DNA of 64,000 nucleotides. Source: Bacteroidales bacterium (GTDB taxonomy: Bacteria; Bacteroidota; Bacteroidia; Bacteroidales; P3). The first letter of the stretch is position 1. Each line of letters begins with the position of its first letter. A program made the position numbers and the translations under genes. Below are positions 17,499 to 24,982 of this stretch, in pieces. The stretch is taken from NCBI GenBank assembly GCA_017480785.1, contig JAFURZ010000009.1, positions 1-64,000 of the forward strand. The letters are read 5' to 3'. Below the pieces are notes generated by a model, which saw nothing but the letters and a program-made list of their open reading frames with translations, was not told the DNA's origin and made no database searches.

Positions 17499-18023
17499 AT
17501 GGCAAGAAACGTCTATTCTCATTCCATCGACTTGAAGAAGTTGACCATAACGAATGCTCCTCGCGAAGAGTTTGCTGAGAGAGTAATTGGCATTGAATAT
17601 CGTGGATACGAAGTTGAACAATGCGAAGATGGTCGTAAGATTGTTATTACAAAGCCAGGTGGAAAAAGCGTGTATGGACATCCAAAGAAAGAAGATATCC
17701 TGGTTTTTATCTATAACCCTGTGAACAGTGACCTATGGCAGATCTCTCATAAGCAGATTTTGGAAGATGTTACGGCGAAATGTGAAGAAAATCCTCAGGA
17801 GGGGAAGAGATTGATAGCATTGCTAGAAAGAACATTAAACGGAGAAGAACCCAATGACTTTATTGCTGACATTCGAAGTCTTTCTTTTCAAACAGGAGAA
17901 CGTCCAGAAGAATTGATTAAGGCATACAAATGGATCTGGGGACAAGAAGACGTGAACTATCCTAACGGCGAAGGCCGCTTTATGTCTTGGGAAGCATACA
18001 AAGAATTACTTAAATCGTTGTGA
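17499..18023 (+). CDS. Unknown protein embedded in the DpnII-type operon
   Basis: 174 aa, no signal peptide or membrane helix. The N-terminal half is beta-rich with basic patches (EQCEDGRKIVITKPGGKSVYG), the C-terminal half helical and acidic (FIADIRSLSFQTGERPEELIKAYKWIWGQED). I do not recognise a family. It starts 5 bp after the endonuclease stop and its TGA overlaps the GTG start of the second methyltransferase, so it is firmly part of the operon. The classical DpnII operon (dpnM-dpnA-dpnB) has no such gene. A control, accessory recognition or anti-restriction role is possible; this is inference from position only. Confidence 0.8.
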   Translation: MARNVYSHSIDLKKLTITNAPREEFAERVIGIEYRGYEVEQCEDGRKIVITKPGGKSVYGHPKKEDILVFIYNPVNSDLWQISHKQILEDVTAKCEENPQEGKRLIALLERTLNGEEPNDFIADIRSLSFQTGERPEELIKAYKWIWGQEDVNYPNGEGRFMSWEAYKELLKSL

Positions 18024-19207
18024 CCTATCCATTGTCTATATATCCGGATTATACAATCTTGCATGGCAATTGCATGGAACGGCTGACGGAGATAGAGAAT
18101 AACTCCGTCAACACCATCTTTGCGGACCCGCCGTACTTTCTCAGCAACGGCGGCATCAGTGTGCAAAGCGGTAGGCAGGTGTGTGTGGATAAAGGCGACT
18201 GGGACAAAGGTGGTACTCCTGAGTATATCTACGAATTCAACCGTCAATGGCTGTCGCTCTGCCGCCCCAAGCTCAAGGATGACGGAACAATATGGATTAG
18301 CGGAACGCACCATAATATCCATGTGGTCATGCGTTGTCTGCAAGAGTTGGGATATAAGGTGCTGAATACAATTACTTGGCAAAAGTCCGACCCTCCACCC
18401 AATCTTTCATGCCGTTATTTCAATTTCTCTACCGAGCTGATAATTTGGGCTCGAAAAATGGAGAAAAAACCGCACAAATTTAATTATGAGACGATGAAAC
18501 AATTGAATGGGGGACGACAAATGACAGACGTTTGGCGTATCCCTGCGGTAGGCCTTTGGGAGAAGCAACAAGGCAAACATCCCACACAAAAGCCATTGAG
18601 GCTCCTTTATCGCGTTATCCTGGCTTCAACCAATGAAGGCGACACCATATTAGACCCGTTCAGTGGCTCCGGTACAACAGGAATTGCAGCAAATCTGCTT
18701 GGTCGTAAATACATCGGCATTGAGCAAGACAAACAGTTTTGCGAGTTGTCATTGTGCAGACGTCAAGCACTTGAGGATGAAAAAATGCGCAAGAAACTGT
18801 TTGACAAAATGCGTTCGTCATCAGAAGAGACCACCGTCCTCATCAACCACATGCGAGACACCGACCGTGAAAATGCGATGAAAATGGGGATAACTTATAT
18901 GAGGGCTGGCGATTCAAAAGGCTCTTTGCTGGTTAAAGAAGGGTTTGAACGCTTGGGGTATGTTTGCATTCACACTGGTGGTAATAACCCGGAGTTGTTC
19001 AGATTAACCAAAAAAGGCTTTCAGATTTGGACGGCAGAGGCGTTACGGGAGAAAGGATTCTCTGCAGAAAACGCTCCTTACTACGCTGTAATGCGATTTG
19101 ACCCCACAAATCCTGTCCCTTTTGGCCAGCCAATCAACCTACACAAACGCTCATTTACGCAAGTCGCACGAATACAGCCACTCAGTGACTTTATAGAACT
19201 GAAATAG
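18020..19207 (+). CDS. dpnA: Second adenine methyltransferase, DpnA-like with C-terminal extension
   Basis: Beta-class N6-adenine methyltransferase of 395 aa. In DpnII systems this enzyme methylates GATC also on single-stranded DNA, protecting incoming plasmids. DPPY (36-39) precedes the SAM motif DPFSGSGTTG (212-221), the permuted order of the class. GTG at 18020 overlaps the previous stop (GTGA) and gives a full N-terminus starting near DYTILHGNC. Family members are about 270 aa; here about 140 extra residues (from about 255) contain a helical linker and a small alpha/beta region (KGSLLVKEGFERLGYVC to YYAVMRFDP) that I cannot assign. This extension is the odd feature of the system. Confidence 0.88.
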   Translation: MTYPLSIYPDYTILHGNCMERLTEIENNSVNTIFADPPYFLSNGGISVQSGRQVCVDKGDWDKGGTPEYIYEFNRQWLSLCRPKLKDDGTIWISGTHHNIHVVMRCLQELGYKVLNTITWQKSDPPPNLSCRYFNFSTELIIWARKMEKKPHKFNYETMKQLNGGRQMTDVWRIPAVGLWEKQQGKHPTQKPLRLLYRVILASTNEGDTILDPFSGSGTTGIAANLLGRKYIGIEQDKQFCELSLCRRQALEDEKMRKKLFDKMRSSSEETTVLINHMRDTDRENAMKMGITYMRAGDSKGSLLVKEGFERLGYVCIHTGGNNPELFRLTKKGFQIWTAEALREKGFSAENAPYYAVMRFDPTNPVPFGQPINLHKRSFTQVARIQPLSDFIELK

Positions 19208-19283
19208 AAAACTATAAAAATGAGGTGGGTAATCACAAGTATTTTGCGCAAAAAACGCCTGTTGATTATCAGTCGATTGCATT

Positions 19284-19352
19284 CAGTTCAACTCGAGTTC
19301 GACTCGAATTCGTGTCGAACTCGTGTTGAACTGGAGTATAACTGTAGTTGAA
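19284..19352. repeat. 11-bp-period repeat locus B with 20-bp inverted repeat
   Basis: Arms 19284-19303 and 19314-19333 are complementary over 20 bp with one mismatch, around TCGAATTCGT. The stretch also reads as six degenerate 11-bp units (GTTCAACTCGA, GTTCGACTCGA, ATTCGTGTCGA, ACTCGTGTTGA, ACTGGAGTATA, ACTGTAGTTGA). It lies at the right edge of the restriction island, about 80 bp after dpnA. Confidence 0.8.
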
Positions 19353-19493
19353 AACAGTATGTTGTGCTCCTCGTCTCTATGCCGGTTCCAATCCGTTTTG
19401 AGAGATGCTTCCCGATTCTTTGTCCGTCATTTTCGCGCCGCCCCGCAAAATAAATCTGCGGAAGCCGCGTTATGTTAAGAAAAGGCAACAGCT

Positions 19494-19826
19494 ATGCAGA
19501 TAACAGTGGAAGACTTCGACAAGGTGGATGTCCGCATCGGCACCATCGTGGCGGTGGATATCAACAAGAAGGCCCGTAAGCCGGCCTATAAGCTCACTGT
19601 GGACCTCGGCGAGGAACTGGGCACCAAGACCTCGTCGGCTCAGATTACCGACCTTTACTCGCCGGAGGACCTTGTCGGCCGTCAGGCGGTGTTCTGTGTC
19701 AACCTGGCCCCGATGCACATCGGAAGCGTCCGCAGTGAGGTGCGCATCCTCGGCAGCGAGAGCGTGGGCGGCGTGGTACTCCTCCAGCCCTCGATGGCGG
19801 TGAAAAACGGCGACAAGGTGTTTTAG
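19494..19826 (+). CDS. csaA: CsaA-type tRNA-binding domain protein
   Basis: 110 aa, made entirely of one OB-fold tRNA-binding domain as in CsaA (export-related chaperone in Bacillus) and the C-terminus of MetRS. Characteristic segments: FDKVDVRIGTIV (8-19), the middle AYKLTVDLGEELG, and VNLAPMHIGSVRSEVRILG. It normally dimerises. The stop is followed after 2 bp by a glyoxalase-fold gene, so they share an operon. Confidence 0.88.
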   Translation: MQITVEDFDKVDVRIGTIVAVDINKKARKPAYKLTVDLGEELGTKTSSAQITDLYSPEDLVGRQAVFCVNLAPMHIGSVRSEVRILGSESVGGVVLLQPSMAVKNGDKVF

Positions 19827-19828
19827 TT

Positions 19829-20215
19829 ATGCGACTGAACAAGGTACACCACATTGCCGTCATCTGCTCCGACTACCGCCGGAGCCTCGACTTCTACACG
19901 CGGGTGCTGGGGATGGAATTGTTGGCGGAGCACTACCGCGAGGCGCGGCAGTCGTGGAAGGCTGACTTGGCGTTGAACGGTGAGTACGTCGTGGAGTTGT
20001 TCTCCTTCCCCTCGCCGCCTCCGCGCCCGTCGCATCCCGAAGCGGCGGGCTTGCGGCACCTGGCCTTCGAGGTGGACGACATCTGTGAGGCCGCCGCCGA
20101 GTTGGAGCGCCTGGGCATCAATCACGAGCCCGTCCGCACGGACGAATACACCGGCCGCCGCTTCTTCTTCCTGCAAGACCCCGACGGCCTGCCGATAGAG
20201 ATGTACGAGCATTAG
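19829..20215 (+). CDS. VOC / glyoxalase-fold protein (YaeR/GloA2-like)
   Basis: 128 aa with two paired beta-alpha-beta modules: HHIAVICSDYRRSLDFYTRVLGM near the start and GLRHLAFEVDDICEAAAELERLG to FFFLQDPDGLPIEMYE. Metal ligands fitting the fold are His near residue 8, Glu in YVVELFSF, His in LRHLAF and Glu in PIEMYE. The family includes glyoxalase I-like and dioxygenase-like enzymes; the pattern is closest to YaeR/SMU1112c. The substrate is unknown. It sits 2 bp after csaA and 16 bp before the next gene. Confidence 0.82.
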   Translation: MRLNKVHHIAVICSDYRRSLDFYTRVLGMELLAEHYREARQSWKADLALNGEYVVELFSFPSPPPRPSHPEAAGLRHLAFEVDDICEAAAELERLGINHEPVRTDEYTGRRFFFLQDPDGLPIEMYEH

Positions 20216-20231
20216 ACATATAATTAACGAT

Positions 20232-21305
20232 ATGAGCATATTGCAAGTTTTAGGCGACAAAACGCTGAAGGGAGTGGCACGGCGGCAAGCCGTCGTCGCC
20301 GAAATCATGGCCGACGGCAACGCCCTCGCCGAGATTGAGACCAGTCTGTCGCAGTTGGATGAGAAACACGTGGCCACCATCCTCGAAGCCATCGAAGAGA
20401 TCACCAACAAACGGCTGAAAGCCCTCGGCGTTGGCTATCTGCGGCTGGCCATGCCGTTCGTGGCCTCCACGAGCAACTCCTGCCGCCGCGAAGCCTCGCG
20501 CATCGTGGGCAATATGGCTGCCGACTTCCCCGACGAGGTGGCACCTTCCATCGACTCCCTGCTGGCCAATGCCTCCGATGAAGGCACCGTGGTGCGCTGG
20601 AGCGCCGCCTACGCGCTTTCCCGCATCGTCGTCCTGCCCGCCTACGCCGACTCGCCCCTGCGCCAGCGCGTGGAAGCCCTCTGCGAAACCGAGCAGGACA
20701 ACGGAGTCCGCGGACAATACGAGAAGGCCCTCAAGAAGCTGAAATCTGCGGCTCGTAATGCCATGAACGACAACACAGAAAACAAATATGTGGGCAGCAA
20801 TGCGGTCTATGAAGAGACGCTGCGCACACGGCGGCTGGTGGCGGAGATGAACACCGGTTGGCACGACGAAGGCGAGGTGCGCGAGTACCTGCGGCAGATT
20901 ACAGGCAAGGAGATTGACGACACGGTGCGCGTCTTCCCACCGCTGAATATCAACTACGGCTCCGGCGTGACGCTGGGGCGCGACTGCTTCCTGAACTTCG
21001 ACTGCACGCTGTTGGCCCTCGGCGGCATCACCATCGAGGACGATGTCTTCATCGGCCCCCACTGCGTGCTGGCCACGGAGTACCACCCCGAAGGCCCCAC
21101 CACGCGCCACTCGCTGCTCACCAAGCCTATCGTCGTCCGGCGCAATGCCTGGCTGGGAGCCAACGTTACGGTGCTGGCCGGCGTCACCATCGGCGAGAAC
21201 GCCATCGTGGCCGCCGGCAGCGTGGTGACCAAAGACGTGCCGGACAATATGGTCGTCGCTGGCGCCCCTGCGAAGATTATCAGAACCATACGGACAGAGC
21301 AATGA
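20232..21305 (+). CDS. HEAT-repeat / left-handed beta-helix acetyltransferase fusion
   Basis: 357 aa with two unlike halves. Residues 1-175 are HEAT-like helical repeats (LDEKHVATILEAIEEITNKRLKAL; VRWSAAYALSRIV). Residues about 178-357 form a maltose/galactoside O-acetyltransferase-type domain: an N-terminal cap (YEETLRTRRLVAEMN), then hexapeptide turns (FNFDCTLLALGGITIEDDVFIG; LGANVTVLAGVTIGENAIVAAGSVVTKDVP) with the likely catalytic His in YHPEG. The halves join at ARNAMNDNTENKY, where an internal Met could once have been the start of a free enzyme. The acetyl-CoA-dependent transfer is inferred from family; the acceptor is unknown. It overlaps the next gene by ATGA. Confidence 0.85.
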   Translation: MSILQVLGDKTLKGVARRQAVVAEIMADGNALAEIETSLSQLDEKHVATILEAIEEITNKRLKALGVGYLRLAMPFVASTSNSCRREASRIVGNMAADFPDEVAPSIDSLLANASDEGTVVRWSAAYALSRIVVLPAYADSPLRQRVEALCETEQDNGVRGQYEKALKKLKSAARNAMNDNTENKYVGSNAVYEETLRTRRLVAEMNTGWHDEGEVREYLRQITGKEIDDTVRVFPPLNINYGSGVTLGRDCFLNFDCTLLALGGITIEDDVFIGPHCVLATEYHPEGPTTRHSLLTKPIVVRRNAWLGANVTVLAGVTIGENAIVAAGSVVTKDVPDNMVVAGAPAKIIRTIRTEQ

Positions 21306-21697
21306 ACCCTGAAAGGGAACCGAACACCGCTGAATTCAAAAATATTGAAGTGATGAACGTCGAAGACTACCGCAACTACTGCCTCTCGCTGGGCGAGGGC
21401 ATCGAGGAGAAGTTTCCGTTCGCCAAGTTCAAGAATGGCGAGGGCGTGCTGGTGTTCTACGTCTGCGGCCACATGTTCTCCTTCTTTGACTGCGACGAGT
21501 TCAGCGTGGTGTCGCTCAAGTGCCAGCCTGAACGTATCCCCGAGCTCCGCGAAAGGTACTCATGTATCGGCGACCCTTACAACGAATCCGCCAAGCATTG
21601 GATTGGCATCGACCCACAGACAGCCCCCGACACATTGCTCAAAGAGCTCACCCTCAATTCCTACGAGATAGTAAAGAGCAAGTACAGCAAAGCATAA
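21302..21697 (+). CDS. MmcQ/YjbR family protein
   Basis: 131 aa alpha/beta protein of the CyaY-like YjbR fold: YCLSLGEGIEEKFPF, then VLVFYVCGHMFSFFD, VSLKCQPERIPELRERY and HWIGIDPQTAPDTLLKELTLNSYEIV. The family is often called DNA-binding, but its role is unproven. The ATG at 21302 overlaps the previous TGA; an internal ATG at 21353 (MNVEDYRNYC) would give the more usual family N-terminus, so the true start is uncertain. Confidence 0.85.
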   Translation: MNPEREPNTAEFKNIEVMNVEDYRNYCLSLGEGIEEKFPFAKFKNGEGVLVFYVCGHMFSFFDCDEFSVVSLKCQPERIPELRERYSCIGDPYNESAKHWIGIDPQTAPDTLLKELTLNSYEIVKSKYSKA

Positions 21698-21722
21698 CCT
21701 TCAAAATCATGGTAGCTGTAGC

Positions 21723-21756
21723 AAAATGTGAACTTTTTACCGCAGTTTGTTTTTGG
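21723..21756 (+). promoter_or_regulatory. Shared operator-like element, copy 1 (yqhD-like gene)
   Basis: AAAATGTG, five variable bases, then TTTACCGCAGTTTGT and a T-rich run ending GG. It sits at a fixed distance upstream of the -7 box (21777). Near-identical copies with the same spacing occur at 24900 and 32473. Probably the binding site of an AraC-type regulator such as the one encoded at 24086. Confidence 0.75.
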
Positions 21757-21776
21757 TCTGTTTTGGAAAAAGTTCG

Positions 21777-21784
21777 TATTTTTG
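21777..21784 (+). promoter_or_regulatory. -7 box of the yqhD-like operon
   Basis: TATTTTTG followed by CAAAA, 42 bases upstream of the ATG. The 63 bases from AAAATGTG to TTTGC have exactly the same length as at the two sister promoters. Confidence 0.75.
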
Positions 21785-21825
21785 CAAAATATTTTATGGA
21801 TAAAAGCTAAAACCCTATACACACT

Positions 21826-22989
21826 ATGCAGAATTTCAACTATATGACCCCGACGCGCCTCATCTTTGGCAAAGGCGTTGTGGAGAAGCTGCCCGAAGTG
21901 ATGGAGCAGTTCGGGAGGAAAGTCCTCCTCACCTATGGTGGCGGCAGCATCAAGAACATCGGCCTCTACCAGAAGGTTCTAGACCTGCTGAAGGGCTACG
22001 AAATCATCGAGCTCAGCGGCATCCAGCCCAACCCGAAGTACGACCCCAGCGTGCTCGACGGCGTGCGCCTGTGCAAGGAGCACAAGGTGGACGTTATCCT
22101 TGCTGTGGGCGGCGGTAGTGTCCTCGACTGCTCGAAGGCCATCGCCGCAGGCGCCTGCTACGACGGCGACCCATGGGACCTCATCAGCTACAAGGTCAAG
22201 GCCCAGGCCGCCCTGCCTATCGTCGACATCATCACCTTGGCGGCCACGGGAAGCGAGTACGACGCCGGCGGCGTCATCTCGCGCACCGAGACCAACGATA
22301 AGATAGGCTACGTCGCCCCGCTGCTCTATCCGCACACCTCGTTCCTCGACCCCACCTACACCTTCTCCGTCAGCCGCAAGCAAACCGCCGCAGGCATCGC
22401 CGACGCCATGAACCACACCATCGAGCAGTACTTTACCGAGGACACCACGCTGCTCAACGACGGCTTCTGCGAGAGCATGCTGCGCTCGCTGATGGTCAAC
22501 GGCCGCCGCTGTCTGGAGAACCCTGAGGACTACACCGCCCGCGCCGAGATGATGCTCTGCTGCACATATGGCTGCAACCGCATCCTCTCCCTCGGCAACA
22601 GCCCCAGCGGATGGCCCTGCCACGGCATCGAGCACGCCCTCAGCGCCTACTACGACATCACCCACGGCGAGGGCCTGGCCATCATCACGCCGCGCTGGAT
22701 GCGCCACATCCTGAACGACCACACCCTGCCGCGCTTCGTCAAGTACGGCGTCAACGTCTTCGGCATCGACGCCACGCTGCCCGAGCGCGAGATTGCGGAA
22801 CGGGCCATCGACGAGACCTACCGTTTCTTCGAGAGCATCGGCATCCCCATGCACCTGCGCGAAGTGGGCATCGACGACAGCAGGATAGGGGAGATGGCTC
22901 ACCACATCGCCGTCAACGAAGGCCTTGACCAGGCCTACGCCCCGCTGAGTGAGCAGGATATTGCTGAAATAATAACCAATAGTCTATAA
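21826..22989 (+). CDS. Iron-containing alcohol dehydrogenase, YqhD/BdhA type
   Basis: 387 aa NAD(P)-dependent group III dehydrogenase reducing aldehydes to alcohols. The N-terminal Rossmann part has GGGSIKNIG and DVILAVGGGSVLDCSKAIA. The metal-binding helical part has GIADAMNHTIEQYF and SGWPCHGIEHALSAYYDITHGEGLA, containing the His ligands. Closest pattern is YqhD/butanol dehydrogenase, enzymes that remove short-chain and reactive aldehydes. Its promoter carries the shared operator-like element; a DUF362 lipoprotein follows after 4 bp, so they are co-transcribed. Confidence 0.92.
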   Translation: MQNFNYMTPTRLIFGKGVVEKLPEVMEQFGRKVLLTYGGGSIKNIGLYQKVLDLLKGYEIIELSGIQPNPKYDPSVLDGVRLCKEHKVDVILAVGGGSVLDCSKAIAAGACYDGDPWDLISYKVKAQAALPIVDIITLAATGSEYDAGGVISRTETNDKIGYVAPLLYPHTSFLDPTYTFSVSRKQTAAGIADAMNHTIEQYFTEDTTLLNDGFCESMLRSLMVNGRRCLENPEDYTARAEMMLCCTYGCNRILSLGNSPSGWPCHGIEHALSAYYDITHGEGLAIITPRWMRHILNDHTLPRFVKYGVNVFGIDATLPEREIAERAIDETYRFFESIGIPMHLREVGIDDSRIGEMAHHIAVNEGLDQAYAPLSEQDIAEIITNSL

Positions 22990-22993
22990 ACCA

Positions 22994-24013
22994 ATGAAGA
23001 AAGCATTAGTATTATTCGCAGCTGCCGCCATAATGATGGTGGGCTGCAAGAGTAACAACCAGCCTGCCGAGGCTCAACCTGACGAAGATGAGGCCGTCGT
23101 GTATCTGACCCGCGACATCAGCCCCGAGGCGCTGGTGAAAATCTACGACGCCCTGGGCGTGCAGGCCGAGGGCAACGTGGCCGTGAAGATAAGCACCGGC
23201 GAAGGCAGTAACCCCAACTATTTGAAGCCTGAACTCATTCGCCTGCTGGTGGAGAAGGTGAACGGCACCATTGTGGAGTGCAACACTGCCTACGGCAATG
23301 GCCCTGCCGACAAGCAGGACGAGCGCACCACCTCGGCCAACCACTGGAAAGTCATCGAGCGCCACGGATTCACGCCCCTGTTCAAAGTCGACATCATGGA
23401 CGAGGAGGGCGAGATGCGCATCCCCGTGCGCGACACCACGCACATCAAGTACGACATCGTGGGCAGCCACATGGCTAACTACGACTTCATGATTGCCCTC
23501 AACCACTTCAAAGGTCACCCCATGGGCGGCTACGGTGGAGCGCTGAAGAACCTCAGCATTGGCTGCGGCAGCCCTAACGGCAAGGCCTACATCCACTCGG
23601 CCGGCAAGATGGAAGTGCTCGACATGGCCCGCCTCTGGACGCCCGAATTCATCGGCGATCAAGACGGCTTCCTGGAGAGCATGGCTGCTGCTGCGCAGGG
23701 CGTGACCGACTACTTCCGCGCCAAAAAGGGTATCATCTACATCAGCGTGATGAACAATATGAGCATCGACTGCGACTGCGTCGACCACCCCGAGCCCGTG
23801 AAGCTTGAGGACTACGGCATCCTGGCCTCCACCGACCCCGTGGCCCTCGACCAGGCCTGCATCGACATCATCAACCAGCAGCAGGTCACGGCTACCAACG
23901 ACCCCACCGATCTCCTCAGCCGCATCGACAAGCAGCACGGCGTGCACACCATCGAGCACGGCGAAGCCATCGGCCTCGGCACCCGCAAGTATCACATCGT
24001 CAGCATCGACTAA
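22994..24013 (+). CDS. DUF362 family lipoprotein
   Basis: 339 aa. The signal peptide ends in lipobox MVGC (Cys18), so the protein is probably lipid-anchored. Residues 40-330 match the DUF362 pattern: VAVKISTGEGSNPNYLKPELI, TIVECNTAYG, the conserved LNHFKGHPMGGYGGALKNLSIGC centre, and DYGILASTDPVALDQACIDI near the end. DUF362 proteins are often linked to iron-sulphur or redox genes, but this one lacks a ferredoxin domain; two Cys (CDCVD) could bind a metal. It lies 4 bp after the YqhD-like gene, suggesting an electron-transfer or stress role. Confidence 0.85.
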   Translation: MKKALVLFAAAAIMMVGCKSNNQPAEAQPDEDEAVVYLTRDISPEALVKIYDALGVQAEGNVAVKISTGEGSNPNYLKPELIRLLVEKVNGTIVECNTAYGNGPADKQDERTTSANHWKVIERHGFTPLFKVDIMDEEGEMRIPVRDTTHIKYDIVGSHMANYDFMIALNHFKGHPMGGYGGALKNLSIGCGSPNGKAYIHSAGKMEVLDMARLWTPEFIGDQDGFLESMAAAAQGVTDYFRAKKGIIYISVMNNMSIDCDCVDHPEPVKLEDYGILASTDPVALDQACIDIINQQQVTATNDPTDLLSRIDKQHGVHTIEHGEAIGLGTRKYHIVSID

Positions 24014-24041
24014 TTGTAGAGAGACCGAAATACAATAATTC

Positions 24042-24080
24042 GGGTGCGTCTGCGTTATATATATGTAACCAGACGCACCC
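24042..24080. promoter_or_regulatory. 11-bp-arm hairpin upstream of the AraC gene
   Basis: GGGTGCGTCTG (24042-24052) and CAGACGCACCC (24070-24080) are perfect inverted arms; the 17-nt loop is itself partly dyad-symmetric (GTTA...TAAC). It ends 5 bases before the AraC ATG. It could be a terminator of the yqhD-DUF362 operon, an attenuator in the araC leader, or an autoregulatory operator. Confidence 0.55.
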
Positions 24081-24085
24081 TTGCT

Positions 24086-24898
24086 ATGAATGAACTGCAC
24101 GAAGATATACTGATTGCCGACAATCTGGGCAGCACGGCCCTCCGCCAAACCCAGGGCTATATCACCCATGCGTTGTGCCGGCAGGGTGGATGCTCGTTCT
24201 TCATGGGTCCGGTCTGCCACCACTTCGCCGCCGGCGACTGCCTCATCATCCCCCAGCAGAGTCTGCAGATGAATCGTCTGGAAGCCAGTGATGATTTCGT
24301 CGTGGAAGTCATCTATGTGAAGTCGACATTCATCCAGAACTCTACGCCACAGAGCAACTACGGCATGCGCGGCCATCTGGCCCTCTTTGAGAACCCTGTC
24401 ATGCACCTCAACGAAGAGCAGCAGCAGGTTTGCGCCCTCAATTTCGATTACATTCGTCGCCGCCTCGCGCTGCCACACCACCATTTCCACCTCGATGCCA
24501 TGCTCAACGCCGTGCAATGCATGATTATCGACTTTTTCGACTTCCACGTCGAGCTCTACGGCGACCGACCTGTCTCATCGCAACAGGCGGTGCTCATGGA
24601 GCGCTTCCTGTCGTTGCTCGATGGGGGCGAGTACCGCCGCTACCGCGATGTGGGCCACTACGCCGCCATGCTCTGTGTCACGCCCAAGTACCTCTCCGAG
24701 GTGTGCCATAAGGTCAGTGGCCAGTCGGCCCTCTATTGGATTACGCGCTACACGGCCCTTGATATCAGTCGCCAACTGCGCCGCCGTGACCTCACCCTCG
24801 ACGAGGTCTCCGACCTCTACGGGTTCTCTTCCCTCAGCTATTTCGCCCGCTACGTGCAGAAGCATTTGGGTGCCCACCCCAGCGAGCTACGCGGCTGA
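24086..24898 (+). CDS. AraC-family transcriptional regulator
   Basis: 270 aa. The ATG at 24086 follows the hairpin; an upstream GTG lies inside the hairpin arm and is rejected. Residues about 1-160 are a cupin-like effector domain with a conserved cysteine-containing loop; residues about 175-268 carry the double helix-turn-helix (YAAMLCVTPKYLSEVCHK, then LTLDEVSDLYGFSSLSYFARYVQKHLG). It sits between the yqhD-like operon and the CMD-cupin operon, both of which, with the flavodoxin-AKR operon at 32.5 kb, carry the same promoter element. It is therefore the best candidate regulator of that set, parallel to YqhC in E. coli. Confidence 0.9.
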   Translation: MNELHEDILIADNLGSTALRQTQGYITHALCRQGGCSFFMGPVCHHFAAGDCLIIPQQSLQMNRLEASDDFVVEVIYVKSTFIQNSTPQSNYGMRGHLALFENPVMHLNEEQQQVCALNFDYIRRRLALPHHHFHLDAMLNAVQCMIIDFFDFHVELYGDRPVSSQQAVLMERFLSLLDGGEYRRYRDVGHYAAMLCVTPKYLSEVCHKVSGQSALYWITRYTALDISRQLRRRDLTLDEVSDLYGFSSLSYFARYVQKHLGAHPSELRG

Positions 24899-24899
24899 A

Positions 24900-24933
24900 A
24901 AAATGTGACATTTTTACCGCAGTCTGTGTTTTG
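24900..24933 (+). promoter_or_regulatory. Shared operator-like element, copy 2 (CMD-cupin gene)
   Basis: AAAATGTG, five variable bases, TTTACCGCAGTCTGT, then GTTTTG. It overlaps the end of the AraC coding region by nothing and begins two bases after its stop. Spacing to the -7 box equals copies 1 and 3. Confidence 0.75.
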
Positions 24934-24953
24934 GCCGTTCGGGGAAATTTTCG

Positions 24954-24961
24954 TATCTTTG
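24954..24961 (+). promoter_or_regulatory. -7 box of the CMD-cupin operon
   Basis: TATCTTTG then CAAAAATTT, 22 bases upstream of the ATG at 24983. It forces the start at 24983 rather than the longer in-frame option. Confidence 0.78.
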
Positions 24962-24982
24962 CAAAAATTTTACGACAGAGTT

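Noticed and set aside
15264-19352. Integrative element with integrase and att sites
   Set aside because: Composition indicates transfer, but no integrase, transposase, tRNA or direct-repeat att site was found at the borders.
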